From Dryomyza anilis (Eukaryota > Arthropoda > Insecta > Diptera > Dryomyzidae): a DNA stretch of 64,000 bases. This document shows positions 1 to 10,763 of this stretch, one piece after another. Below the pieces are notes generated by a model that was not told the DNA's origin, searched no databases, and saw only the letters and a list, made by a program, of their open reading frames with translations. The position numbers and the translations under genes were made by a program. Location: the NCBI GenBank assembly GCA_951804985.1, contig OX638135.1, positions 4,844,093-4,908,092 of the forward strand, read 5' to 3'. Position 1 is the first letter of the stretch; the number at the start of each line of letters is the position of its first letter.

Positions 1-21
1 CTATGGGCTTCAAACTCCTGG

Positions 22-726
22 TTGTTCAGGTTTGACACGCCAGCGGTTTTCGAAGCGATTTGCGGAACAAACACGGCTACACTGACGCTAGCAGGGATGG
101 GGTGGATGTCAGTGAATGAGGCCTGCGACTTGCACAACAGAGAATTAATATTGCCTTATGAATCTGCACCAAGAATGTTCAGGAATGTAACCTATAAAAA
201 AGAGGAGCACACCTTGTATATCGAAAATATAAAAGGGGAATGGGGAGCGTTACGCACAGAAAATGCGTCAGTCACACTTTTGCCAATACAGACGTCGGAC
301 CACAGCAAATTACGGTCAGCACTAAGAGATGGCCAGCGCAGTTTTGAAGATCTGAAAGCGGAAATGAGTCAGAAGCAGGAGCGGCTAGAATGGCTAAAGC
401 ATCAGCACGAGATGAAGACTATGGGAGCATCGTACGGCGTGCTAGTGTTGGTGTTAATCTTCGTGGTATTAGCGTATTTTTGGTACCTTCGAGTAGAATC
501 ATCGAGAAAGCTAAAATTAACAGAGTCACTGAAGGATAGGGAGACAGTAGCAACAGTAAATGCCATCAGTAGCGTAAAAATTGAGGAGAACGAGTTAGCG
601 GAGCATATTGCATTTCGGCCAACCACAAGTCAACGAGCTGAAGTTGTTAAACAGAAACATGAGGACGAAGAGCAGAGTCGAAAGCCAACCATAACGACAT
701 TGGGACCAGCTTATGGAATGATTTAG
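22..726 (+). pseudogene. C-terminal half of an errantivirus-type envelope-like protein (copy A)
   Basis: A 234-codon open frame runs in from the left window edge region; the first Met is internal, so the gene is 5'-truncated here. It aligns along its length with the envelope-like frame at 3361-4344 (shared blocks such as GWMS.NEAC, ILPYE and YKKEEHT). A hydrophobic stretch near residues 137-155 (YGVLVLVLIFVVLAYFWYL) looks like the C-terminal membrane anchor, followed by a charged cytoplasmic tail of about 80 residues. Position just 5' of a polypurine tract and LTR fits the env slot of insect gypsy-type endogenous retroviruses (errantiviruses). The part in view has no stop. Env identity is inferred from architecture and context; whether the upstream part exists lies outside the window. 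Confidence 0.7.
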
Positions 727-1309
727 GGGTATGAGTATGAGGGATTCAAGAAGAAAATTCAATATATATTATAAATTAGAATTATTAATATGAGGGATTG
801 AAAAACAAAAGAGGGATTGAAAAACAAAAGAGGGATTGAAAAACAAAAAAAAAAAATATAAGTATATATAGGAATAAAAAAGTGGGAAAAAAAAATAAAA
901 AAAAAAATTAAGTATTTTAGTTAAAATATCGTCGAATATGCCTAAGTTCAAGTAAACACTTCATTGCACAAAATAAAGCATAATTGCTCGCACATATAAA
1001 TAAGAATAACAACAGAATAACACAAAACAAAGCAATTACAAAGCGGTAACCTAAGAAGCCACTGTTTTGCCAACTGCAATGTTCTGTGCATTATAAACAA
1101 TGTTCGGTGGTGGGGTCATTTTAAAATAGAATATGATAAATTGTTATATTTTTACCATATATTTTTTTTTAAGATAATATTCAGATATATTGATAAGACT
1201 TGTTAAGTAAACTGATAAGAGTATAATTTTTAGGCAATATCAATTATGTAAAAGAAAAAACTATTATTCATTTTAATAATAATTTTTTCTTAAAATAAGG
1301 GTGGAGGTA
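727..1309 (+). other. 3' non-coding tail of LTR element A with 19-bp tandem repeat and polypurine tract
   Basis: No open frame. A 19-bp unit (GAGGGATTGAAAAACAAAA) is repeated three times at 792-848, followed by a poly-A-rich stretch. A small hairpin-forming block (CTATTATTC..TTAATAATAA) at about 1260-1290 also occurs in element B before its LTR. The purine-rich run AAGGGTGGAGGTA at 1297-1309 directly precedes the LTR start and is the expected plus-strand primer (polypurine tract). Confidence 0.6.
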
Positions 1310-1812
1310 TGTTGTAAGTCAACATAGTGTGTTTTGGTAAGTCACTATACGTTGATATTATAAACGTATCGTGACCTACTTAAGCGATGACTACTTCATG
1401 CAGTTATCGTTACGTTGCAGTAAAGTGCAACGTAGGACATATGTGTCATAGTCCAGCAAGCCAATGAACTAGCAACAGTATGAGCGAAGCTGGGTCAAAC
1501 CAGCAGCAGCATGATTGGCTAAGGGCTTTTTCCCTTACGGAAGCAAATAGTGAGTGGAATTTGCGCACGGCACTCTGCCGGAACATGTAGATTTGAAACA
1601 TGCCTTCTTACAATAGTTAAGTTAAATTTTAAGGGAGTTGTGTAATAGAATTTAGAGGTGTAACAAGCCAAAAATATTGAGCTAAAAAGTGTTGAAATAA
1701 AGTCTAAGTTTAAATTAAAAGAATTCAAATATATATTATTTATTGGGAAATAATTAAAGTACTAAAGTAGGAGTAAGTATAATTCAACGTTGGATGTATT
1801 AACACTACGCAC
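1310..1812 (+). repeat. 3' LTR of gypsy-type element A
   Basis: The LTR begins TGTTGTAAGTC directly after the polypurine tract, matching the start TGTTGTGTATC of the LTR at 4829. It contains a polyadenylation signal AATAAA at 1696-1701. The right end is not exact: sequence with pol homology on the other strand begins near 1812, which I take as the boundary. No second LTR of this element is in the window. Confidence 0.6.
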
Positions 1813-2770
1813 ACATATATTTTGAAAAATCATCTTGAAAAGTTAATATATATTTATTTCCAGATATAGTATCCGGTAAAATACCTACAAGATCCATGTA
1901 TACTTTATCGAATGGTCGTACAGGCGTATCAGTTAAAACCATTGGCATTTTAGTAAGCCTAGAACTTTTATTTACTTGGCATTTTTGACAATTCTTAACG
2001 TAATCTTTTATTTGTTTCTGCATACCTTTCCACTTAAATTGTTTTCTGATTCTAAAATATGTTTTCACTGCGCCCTGGTGACCCCTAATGCTGAGTCATG
2101 AAAGTCTTTTATAACAGTTTTAATTTCCTCTGGGTCAGTTAATAGTAGACTTGAGTTTAATTCGTTCTTGGTGTCTGTTGTTATTTCATCCAGTACTGGC
2201 GTGCTCACTTGTTTTTTGGTTTTTGAAATTTGATTATCTAATTTATTCTGTGTGGTCTTAGACCGTGTTTGGACCGCAGTAATATCTGGTTCTGGATGTG
2301 GAATTCTACTTAAAGCATCTGCGTTCAAATTCTGTTTATCTGGTTTGTAAGATATTTCGTAATCATATTCTGATAATTTATGCCTGAAACGGGCTAACCT
2401 TGATGTCTGATCTTTGAGATTTGCTGTGCTACGTAATGGTTGATGATCTGTATAAATTTTAAAATATCGGCATAGAAGATAAGCTCTAAAATTTTTCGTT
2501 GCCCAGACTATAGCTAAAAATTCCTTTTCAATGGTAGAGTAATTTTTTTCTGCTCCATTTAATGCCCTACTAGCAAATGCTATTGGTCAGTCGCTCCCTA
2601 CTTTGCCTTGTGACAGTACCGCACCTATTGCTTCGTTACTTGCATCTGTTGTAAGTAAAAAAAGGGTTTGTAAAATCTGGATATGCGAGAATGGGTGGTG
2701 AAATTATTGATTCTTGTTGCAGACAGTGTTTATTTAATTCTACATAACTATACTGTTGTATGCTTTTAAC
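1805..2770 (-). pseudogene. gypsy-type pol fragment: RNase H end and integrase zinc-binding N-terminus
   Basis: Reading the minus strand from about 2770 down gives a gypsy-family RT/RNase H region: LTTDASNEAIGAVLSQG, then [27 protein letters not shown] and the closing NADALSRI. The RNase H frame has a TGA in place of an expected Arg codon near 2588. After the linker the frame shifts near 2070 and goes on as the integrase N-terminus: a YFRIRKQFKWKGM block, the C..C part of the HHCC finger (NCQKCQ), and the first part of the catalytic core (DLVG, then LTFQDDFSKY), where it breaks off beside LTR A. Dead fragment. Its orientation is opposite to the two env fragments, so it is a separate insertion or an inverted piece. 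Confidence 0.8.
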
Positions 2771-2831
2771 AAATTATTATGAAATTTTTTCCCTTTGCCC
2801 TTGATACAAATCTCAGTCGTTACAGGGCTTA

Positions 2832-3240
2832 TTATTGAAAGTACCTCGTAGGGTACTTCGTAGGGTACTGGTAGGGTACTGGTGAAAATTTATTTTTCCT
2901 ATTTTGATTTTTTAGTAAAATTTTATCGCCTACTTTGAATATTATTGGGTGTAATGAGCTATCATTGCTTTTCTTAGATTTTTCTTTGGCTCTGTTTTGA
3001 TTTTGTCGTACGATTTCGTGTGTGCGTTGAATTTGGTATTTTAATAGCTTGTTGCTATCATCGGTATTATATACTGGTGAGCATTTGCGTTTAAGATTGG
3101 TTGGCATTTCAAAATCGTAACCGTATAAAGTACGGTAAGGCGTTTGCCCGGTGGACATATGCATTGTATTATTGTGTACATGCATTGCTGTATTTAACCA
3201 CTGGTCCCTGTGGTTAAATACATCGTCCCAGATAATCATA
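2832..3240 (-). pseudogene. gypsy-type integrase C-terminal fragment
   Basis: The minus frame from about 3240 to 2832 reads as the C-terminal part of a gypsy integrase: DQWLNTAMHVHNN and TGQTPYRTLYGYDFEMP, a basic linker, then the GDKILLKN block of the GPY/F-like module. The longer minus-strand frame that extends to 3452 is only the antisense of the env-like gene beyond 3240. In element order integrase should follow RNase H, but here it lies upstream of it on the minus strand, so pol has been rearranged. The last codons include a 10-bp repeat (GTAGGGTACT-like on the plus strand, 2845-2882). Confidence 0.75.
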
Positions 3241-4585
3241 GATGATCTATACAAGGGACGATTACACCCGACAATTATAGACCAGAGCGAGTTAGATGAA
3301 AATCTGACTAGCCTCACGTTAAGAGGAAGGGCGAAGTGATTCATACAAAAATCATTCGAAATGCAACGTGCATCAACAGTACGAGTTTTCCCAGACACAG
3401 ACGGCCTAATAATAGTCATCAAGACACTACTACCTGATGATTTGTTGTTCACATTATATAGAATTTACCCAATACCCACAAATATTAATGAAGAATGGGA
3501 TGCATTGGTTAAAACAACATATGACTACATATCAGAAGCAGAAGACCGGAGCAAATACATAGGTCTAACGAATGAAGATCACAGCAAATGCATTTTGGTT
3601 AGCCAACATACGGACAAAGAAATTACACTATGTAAACGTCCAGGAACCATGCTAACAACTAGCAACACACTATGTGAAGTCGCGCTGATTCAACACAGAA
3701 CAGATATTAAAGATACCTGTGAACATGTTGCAATCAAAAGGAGTTCTGGCCTAGTAGTTAAACTATGGACACCAAACACATGGTTGTATAAATTCAATAT
3801 ACCAGCCTTTTTCGAGGCAGTTTGTGGGTCAATTATAGCCACATTGACACTATCCGGCCTGGGTTGGATGTCCATAAATGAAGCTTGCAACATACACAAC
3901 AAAGAAATGATATTGCCATACGAGTTTACACATCAAAGCATTAGGAATATAACATACAAGAAGGAAGAACATACGGTTATGATAGAAAATTTACAAGGCA
4001 ATTGGTCATCATTATCATATTCAAATATATCACAAACATCGTTACCGATATTGGTGTCAGATCACAGCAAAATAAGAGCAGCATTAAGAGATGGGCATCG
4101 TGATTTCGACGAAATATTACTACAATTAACTGATAACCAGGAACGCAAAGAATTACTTAATCGTCAAAATGAAATAACGAAAACCGGTATGTCTTACGGC
4201 ATATTTATGCTGATATTAATAATAATAGCAGCATATGTATTATACATACATTACTACTCGAAAAATAAAAATAAAGCAACAATAAAAGCCGATGAATTTA
4301 ATACAAATAATACCAATAGCAACAATAGATGTAGAAGCGGCTAAGGAAAACCTTGAAATGGTGTCAAATACATTTCCCAGCAAGAAATCGCCACTCGAAA
4401 AAATCGGGTCATTGTGGAAATCAACACCGCAGAAACCAAACACCACAACACCCATAGCAAGTCAACGAACGAAGTCACATGAAATAGAAGCCAATACGTC
4501 AGAAACAACAACAACGCATCGAACTACCGCAGAACAGCAGCAGTCAACAACGAAAACATCGGGACCAGGTTTTTATTATATATAA
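3231..4585 (+). pseudogene. errantivirus-type envelope-like gene, 5'-truncated and broken (copy B)
   Basis: The largest intact stretch is 3361-4344 (327 codons). The same frame also covers 3231-3336 upstream, separated by an in-frame TGA at 3337-3339. Features in order: an extracellular region with several Cys, a conserved block shared with copy A (GWMSINEACNIHNKE at about residue 179), and a C-terminal membrane span (FMLILIIIAAYVLYIHYY). The cytoplasmic tail homologous to copy A continues in another frame to 4585 (ends SGPGFYYI versus LGPAYGMI in copy A), so there is a frameshift between about 4290 and 4344. The 5' end is cut at about 3235 where inverted integrase sequence begins. Non-functional as it stands. 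Confidence 0.7.
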
Positions 4586-4828
4586 CTGGAAATTACAACC
4601 CTTGATTTACTAATAAACATTAAATATTATATAAGTAAAGATCATAACTTCATAACTAATAGAACTTAACGTAACTTATACCACATAAAACAATGTAAAA
4701 AGAAAAAACTATTATTCTTTTTAATAATAATTTTCTCTTCAGAAATAATTAAAATAATACAAAAGAAAAAAAACTATTATTCTTCTTAATAATAATATTT
4801 TTTTTTTCTTTCAATAAGGGGGGAGGTA
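4586..4828 (+). other. 3' non-coding tail of LTR element B with duplicated hairpin block and polypurine tract
   Basis: Two close copies of a block AAAAACTATTATTCTT..TTAATAATAATTTT lie at about 4699-4735 and 4763-4803; a single copy occurs in element A. The polypurine run AAGGGGGGAGGTA (4816-4828) adjoins the LTR. Confidence 0.55.
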
Positions 4829-5366
4829 TGTTGTGTATCATAATCGTAGAGTTCACAGCTTACATATTACTGTTGTGTATGTTGTGTACATTTAGGGTTA
4901 AGCATTATGCATGTTAAACACAAACAGCATTTAATTGTCTTGGCGCACACCGCTTAACATAGCACAGGTATACACGCCCACGTTAAATAGGTCACTCAGA
5001 TCACACAAATAAATGCTGACTTAGTTATTTTAGAATGATGAAAGTACTCAATTTATTGTGAAATTATAAATACGCTGACTAAGTTATTTTAGCATGATGA
5101 AATTACTCAATTTATTGTGAAATTATAAGAATACGAGGTGTTAAGTAGAAGTTAAGTATAGACTAAGAATCAATTGTTTTCGATAAGCTGAAGTGTCTAC
5201 AAATAAATGTTAAGTATAAGTGTAACCAACTTTTAAAGCGAAATAAAGTGTCTTAAAGTAAAAAAGACCCGGTTGTTTTAAATAATATAAAGAAAGTAAA
5301 AAGGACTCAGTAAGTATAAATAGGATCAAGTTAAAGTCCTAGTAGAAGGACTTTTAACATACAACA
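4829..5366 (+). repeat. 3' LTR of gypsy-type element B (538 bp)
   Basis: Starts TGTTGTGTATC after the polypurine tract and ends ACATACAACA, giving the terminal TG..CA and an inverted TATGTTGT/ACAACATA pair. AATAAA at 5242-5247 is the likely polyadenylation signal. Inside, a 59-61 bp unit is tandemly duplicated at 5015-5073 and 5074-5134 with a few substitutions. The 5' LTR and target duplication are not in view. Confidence 0.7.
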
Positions 5367-6105
5367 TACCTCAGCTTTGAATAAATACACAAAACTCTAT
5401 CGTGAATATAACCAACTTTAAAAATAATTAGGGCCTATTACACGTAGAAAACTAAATTCCAGATGCTACCGTCACACTATTTCTATTCAAATTACGTCAG
5501 AATTTAAAAGAAAACGAATTAAAAGTTTCGTTCAATTTTTGTTTTGGTGAGATTTGGATGATTCAAATAGTGTGAAGAGATAGCGGAAATTCCATTGGAA
5601 ATCGACTACTACTATTTACGTAGAAAGAGGAGCTAATTCCATGGAAACATGCCAGGGCAGTAGTCTTCTCGCTGGGTAGTATTGAGAAATTGTGTGGTAA
5701 TTTGAGGGAATTCGAGGTAAATGTAGTATTTTGTGGTAAATATAGGATTTTGTTGGTATTTTGTGGTAATTTGAGGGAAGTTGTGGTAAATTTCCTCTGT
5801 GATATCCCAGTGTATTCTCAGCTCCGCTCGGAAGTATTCTGAACTGTGAAATGCAACTATGTTACGTTAAATCGACTACCTCCCTTTTCAACTTCAATTC
5901 GAAGAGAGAATTTAAAAAAAATGGCTCCCACTCCCATTTGTTTAGGCTAAGTTCAAAAGTTACATAAAAAATAATTTGCCACTGACTTTGACGTCAAAAA
6001 ATAGTTATTAAAAAGAAAATATTTGTGCGACCGTACGCTATGAAAAAAATGTAAGTACAGAATTTATATTAATTTACCATTTAATAATAATGCATTTGAT
6101 TTTAG
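5367..6105. repeat. Diverged dispersed repeats, no gene
   Basis: About 5450-5665 resembles 29300-29575 (shared AAATTACGTCAGAA, GGTGAGATTTGG and GGAAATCGA blocks). About 5815-5930 (CAGCTCCGCTC.. TCAACTT..GAAGAGA) resembles 23210-23310, 29645-29740 and 54515-54605. Together they look like the two parts of one non-autonomous element family. No supported reading frame. Confidence 0.5.
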
Positions 6106-7253
6106 TGTGTGTGCTGGGGAAAACGGAATCTAATGAGGCTGGTGTTACTGGTAGCGGTGGTGGTGCGTGCAACAATATAACGAAGGAACAAATATCGTCG
6201 CAGCTCATTTACTTTGTGCTCTTTCAGTTTTTTAGCTTTATGCACATTGTGTTGGCACTCTATGAGAAGGTTAAACAAATTTAATAAGCATCTCTGTATG
6301 TCTATAACACGTTAATATTTTACAGTTGTCCAAGAAAGAACTGCGCAAAGGACGCGATCAGCTGATGTGGATGTTGTCGCAGTTTATTTCTGGCAGTATA
6401 CAAAAGAATCCCGTATGTAGTTTGTTTATTACCCATTTCTTTATGATATTTATTTATTATCTTTTAAAGATTGCAATTTCCTGCCCATGTTCAAGCTCTT
6501 TGACCTCTTCGCTGCGTCAAGAAAAATATACCAAATTGTTTAAAAAAATATTTTTTACACAAAAGTCTAAATTTCACAGATGGCGTTTGCATTTGGATAC
6601 TTCTCATTAGGAAGGCGCGCGTCGAGAATATGAACATCAACCGGCCGCTGCCAATTGCATTTAAAAATCATTACGAGTATTTATAGCACTTTTTTATATA
6701 GAAAAAGTTTGCATTAATTACGTTTTTACTATTAAAAGCATTCTGCAGCACTTAATTATGCCCAGCACCATGATGTCTATGAGTCTGGACAATGATTATC
6801 TCATCGTTCTTATTTGCAATGCGTACTCAACTAATTAGGAATACTTTGCCAAATCCATTAACATTTTGGTGGAGGCTCTAAATGGCAATACAAAGTCTGC
6901 TGGCGGTGCGCAAGGTTCATCGGTGCCTTTTTCGATGGTCGTGCTCGACAGTCTCACAGTGCACAGTAAAATGCCTTTAATTCATAAGTTTGCAATTCAT
7001 AGGTGAAATTGAATTTATGGTATTTAAAATTAAATTTATATTTTATTAGTTTATTTATTTGTTGAATTCTTATGCAGTTTTGAATATACCGCATTGCGTC
7101 TAATCTCTGGACTTGGATCTGCCGAAGTGCCGCCACAGTTGTCGCGTTATTTCAATGAAAAGACACCGGGCTCTGTGGCTTCTGGCGAAAGCGAAGAGTT
7201 GAATCGTGTCTTGATACTGACGCTCGCACGGTCAATGCATATTGTAGGTTCAG
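6106..7253 (+). pseudogene. MED23: Mediator complex subunit 23 (MED23) gene fragment, decayed, introns retained
   Basis: MED23 is a large (about 1,370 aa) tail-module subunit of Mediator, linking activators to RNA polymerase II. Exon-like blocks recall its central part: 6106-6269 (SSQLIYFVLFQF, HIVLALYEK), 6326-6412 (RKGRDQLMW, QFISGSIQKNP), from 6470 (FLPMFKLFDL), 6611-6676, 6739-about 7001 (ICNAYSTN, LDSLTVHSKM), 7078-7253 (TALRLI, ESEELNRVLILTLAR). Intervening pieces have GT..AG ends and fly-like sizes (6270-6325, 6413-6469, 6677-6738), so this is not a processed copy. Lesions: a one-base frameshift after 6470, an in-frame TAG in the NAYSTN exon, and loss of about 90-100 codons between the blocks ending near 7001 and starting at 7078. 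No start or end of the gene is present. Family call is from remembered conserved segments. Confidence 0.75.
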
Positions 7254-7272
7254 GTTAGTTAAAACATAATAG

Positions 7273-7405
7273 CCCGTAACTATAGTCAAAATTAAGCTGG
7301 AGCTTAAATTTAATTACGACTTTTTTGACAGTTTTCCTATGAAAAGAAATGTCAAAAAGCTATACATTAAAATAAACTCCAGTTTAAAAATGACTATAGT
7401 TACGC
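7273..7405. mobile_element. Short MITE-like inverted-repeat element
   Basis: The ends CGTAACTATAGTCA.. and ..TGACTATAGTTACG are inverted copies; similarity extends inward about 32 bp (AAGCTGGAG versus CTCCAGTTT). About 130 bp in all, with no coding capacity. It lies directly behind the last MED23 block and may mark where the fragment was cut. Confidence 0.6.
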
Positions 7406-7555
7406 GCCAATGTAATTATAAACGTGGGTAAGACCAAACCACTTGGGAGTAATTCTTCTAAGGCACAACTCGTTCTATTTACATAGATAAGAAACTTAAA
7501 GCTAACAAAACTGAATAATGTAAATTCATTTTATCAAATGAAGCGAAATATTTGT

Positions 7556-8205
7556 ATGCCCTACACTAAGAGTGAAAGGGTATATTCAGTTTGGTACGCC
7601 GTTTGTAACACCCAGAAGGAAGCACATCCGGTATGGAAAAGTATATATATTCTTGATCAGCATGATTTCCTGGGTCGATTTAGCGATGTCCGTCTGTCTG
7701 TCCTTCTGTCTGTCTGTTGAAATCACGATTACAGAAAAAGTAGAAGAGCTATTATTATTACTTATATATCAAAGCTGTCTGAACAAGAAAATTGGCATGA
7801 TCGGTCTATTGTGACCTAAGACCCGACCACTTATGTTCAAATACCTCATATAAAATGTAAACTTTTTTTGGTAAAATATATATTAACTCATGCTCAAATT
7901 CATGAAAATTGTGGTTTCCGGCGAAAGGACTTGTGGTTAAACAAAAAAAATCGAAATTCGGTACACCTACCCGTTGGTAAATATGGGTATCAAATGAATG
8001 GAAATTCTTCAGCGATTGAAAGTTTGTAGTTATTTTCGGGATTCGTATATCCTAATGACCTATATACCACTTTTAATGGTAACCACACATATGTGTAGGG
8101 TATTTATTGTCGGCTTAGACCGACTATAATTTTGATAATCCTAACTATCATAATAACACCTACTTTAAAATTTCCCATGTAATCTAACCTTCCCAACTGG
8201 TTTTT
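7556..8205 (+). repeat. Dispersed fly repeat with CTGTCTGTCTG stretch (copy 1)
   Basis: Begins near CCCTACACTAAGAGTG and contains a segment read as GGTACGCCGTTTGTAACACC, the CTTGATCAGCATGA block and a CTGT-rich stretch. It ends near a short palindrome (TACCCTACACATATGTGTAGGGTA-like, 8080-8105) and TTTCCCATGTAATCTAACC. The same unit is present inverted at 26425-27118. No protein; I cannot assign the element class from this piece. Confidence 0.7.
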
Positions 8206-9170
8206 GGTTAGAACCGAAACAGCTATTTTAAAAATTTTGAAAACAGAACTACAACCGATATTTTAATCCCTATCAGGTACCGTAATGAACCGAAATCGTT
8301 TCGATTTTTGGAACCGTCATTCGAAAATGTGTTAAACCGGAATAGGGAACCCATATTTTGTTTTGTTGGAAATCTGCCAGTTAAAAAGACTCTAGCAAAC
8401 ATATTAAAGAAGCCTTTGCGCCATGTGGCTTGTCTATTGCATAACCTTTTCAAAATCTCCTACACGACAGGGTTTTTTTCACTTGCTACAGGAATGACAC
8501 TGTACACTAAGAAAACGAAGTTATTTACAAATTATTTAGATCGTATTTGAGACAACCATCTCTTAAACATCCGTCAAATACGATAAATATTGCTAGCAAC
8601 CATCTTTCAAATTAACGATTATGTATAGCAACCATCAATTAAACATCTTACAAATAGGAAGATAGTTGATGAATATTTGGAAAAGGTACTCCATTACAAT
8701 TCGCGTAGTAATTTTTATTGAATTGAAAGAAAATGAATCAAATGTATTTTTATTTATTCTAGAATTAAAACAGTATCCTGGTTACACATCGCCATAGTCT
8801 TTATAAATTCTTCGAAGTTAAAATTGTACAACGCCTTAAAACTTCTTCGCGGAAAACTCAAGTTGGCCCGGCGCTGCTTCATCAAAGTAAACTCTAAAAA
8901 GAAGTATTTTCCATCACGTGTTGATAATTTCAATTCCAGGAAATTGTAATTTCACTTTTACCATTAAAATGTATTATTTGAGCTGACACTTTTTTAAATC
9001 ATTTGATTTACTTAATTGTTGTGGATAAGTCGAGCGTAAGAAAAAAGAACGCCATTTTCCTTTTTCATGGTAGTCAAATGTCAAAATAACTCAACAGTTT
9101 TGTTGCAAATGTCCAATAAATCAGGATCAGTCAACTGTAAATATCTCAATTTTTATTGGTGTTGTGGCAA
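8206..9170. other. Unassigned AT-rich stretch before the Polinton
   Basis: About 8553-8660 holds three degenerate copies of an AGCAACCATC-containing unit. Apart from the small minus-strand frame listed separately I see no gene. The left boundary of the Polinton is at 9171. Confidence 0.4.
8754..8951 (-). CDS. Small unidentified open frame, possibly an exon or gene fragment
   Basis: A 65-codon stop-to-stop frame on the minus strand, ending TAA at 8754-8756, in an otherwise stop-rich area. It reads as ordinary globular protein (blocks LSTRDGKYFFLEF, KQRRANLSFPRRS, NFNFEEFIKTM). No Met at its start, so it would be a fragment or exon. I do not recognise a family, and it may be chance. Confidence 0.25.
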   Translation of the reverse strand, partial: NYNFLELKLSTRDGKYFFLEFTLMKQRRANLSFPRRSFKALYNFNFEEFIKTMAMCNQDTVLILE

Positions 9171-10260
9171 AGTAGTACGTTTGCGCCGGTTCTGGCTCAA
9201 AGGGGCTCCATGGAGCCATAAGGCCCCATGAGGAGCATTTTTTAACAGAGATGTTGTTATTGTTTTCAATAGGGATCACATTTTAACAGAGTAGTTGTTA
9301 GTGTATTTCAATTCGGATAATTTTTTAACAGAGGTGTTGTTATTGTTTTCAATAGGGATCATTTTGTAACAGAGTAATTGTTAGTATAATTTCAGGTATA
9401 TTATATGTATACTATATACATTATAATGGCATGGAGCAATTGGGATGACATTTTAACATATGTTGTTAATGTTGATACATACATATATATTATATGAAGG
9501 CATGCAGCCGTAAAGAGTAAATTTGCAACTCATATTGTTGTTGGGATAATTATTTCGGAGTAAGCATTTTTAATGGTAATATTTATAAACGTAGATATAT
9601 GTACGTAATAATTTTGTTGTTGTATATGTTATAGAAGCAATTAAAATTTCAGTTTTATGCTTGATGATTTATTTTGCATTATCATCAAGAGAGTTGAGGA
9701 ACAAAGGGTTCAATTTAAAACTTTGTTGAGGAACGAAGATTATAATTTTAAACATGGCTATATGAATGAATGTTGTTATTAGACATATATTTTTTGGTGG
9801 GTAATTTTTTTGTTGTAAACAGGTAAATGCACTTCTGCATTAATGCATTGACACATATTTAATTCAAGGTGAATTTTACTATAATGGATATTGTAGTATA
9901 TTTTTATTTTACAAAGTCATGGTCATTTAATTCGTTTAATTTGCTTATATGAATGAATGGTCCATAAGACTCCATTGGGATCATTTTTATTTAAATTTGC
10001 ATGGAGCAATAATGCTCCATTGGGATCAATTTTTAAACAACATACTATAAGTTTAATCATTGAACATGTTAAAACATGTTTAATTTTATTAAGTTTTTTC
10101 TTGAGTCAAATTTTAAATACTCTATTTAAAATTTTAATTGAGTATATTTATACTAATGGAATTATCTTTTTAACTCATTTTAAAGAGATATCCATTATAT
10201 ATAAATGGATCGAAATTTGAATTAAAGTTATTTATCGTCTACATTACAATTTGATAGGAA
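9171..10260 (+). repeat. Left terminal inverted repeat of the Polinton
   Basis: Matches the reverse complement of 21395-22485 almost base for base, including the terminal GTTTGCGCCGGTTCTGG block and the inner edge ACATTACAATTTGATAGGAA. Subrepeats: a roughly 42-bp motif built on TTTTAACAGAG..GTTGTTATTG..AATAGGGATC occurs four times at 9236-9390. Two small self-complementary stretches, near 9206 (GGCTCCATGGAGCC) and 10001-10019 (TGGAGCAATAATGCTCCA), could fold. No coding frame is kept in both copies. Confidence 0.93.
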
Positions 10261-10268
10261 CAAAAAAT

Positions 10269-10637
10269 ATGGTAAGATTTTTTTTTTTTAATTTTTGTAT
10301 TTATTAATTTATATATTTTTTTTATTTTAAGGATTTCGCTGAAATTATTAGTTTAGCAAAAAGAAACCTCTCTACATACATTAGAGTAGATGACTTGCCC
10401 ATTGATCAGGAATTCAGGATTTCTAAATTTGAATGGAAAAACACAACTAATGGAACAAAATTAATTGTACATCTAACAGACAATAGATGGTTTTATCTAC
10501 CAGCAAGAATTTCTAGAAAAGTTGAAACCTATGATCCATATTTATATAATATAAATGAGAAGAAGTGGTCTATTATTTTTAGAGGACGACAATCTGAATT
10601 AATGGGGATGGCTCTATTCGATTTACGTTATGAATAA
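10269..10637 (+). CDS. Left-end Polinton small protein (about 102 aa, one intron right after ATG)
   Basis: The ATG at 10269-10271 is followed at once by GTAAGA; a 60-bp intron (10272-10331) ends TTTTAAG. The second exon then reads without stops to 10637. Product begins MDFAEIISLAKRNL and has the central block KLIVHLTDNRWFYLPARIS. This recalls a small protein of Polintons and related viruses with a conserved FLP.R-type strand, which I would guess binds nucleic acid, but I cannot name it. The start lies 9 bp inside the left TIR, so any promoter must be in the TIR. Alternatively translation starts at the Met at 10395. Intact. Confidence 0.65.
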
Positions 10638-10763
10638 AAACGTATCTATATACTTACTTTTAAATATATTCATTTTTAAATAAAATATTTAAATATATAC
10701 ATATTGTTTTATTTATTTATTCTTAAAACGATTTGAAAAAATATAACAAATAATTAATAAAAC

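Noticed and set aside
2832..3452. 206-codon minus frame taken as one gene
   Set aside because: Only 2832-3240 is integrase; the rest is antisense of the env-like gene.
7538..7814. Two plus-strand frames and the similar minus frame at 26903-27130
   Set aside because: They are translations of a dispersed non-coding repeat with a CTGT-rich stretch; both copies differ by indels.
9957..10220. 87-codon frame inside the left TIR
   Set aside because: The right TIR does not keep the frame (indels near 21530), and the sequence is low-complexity A/T.
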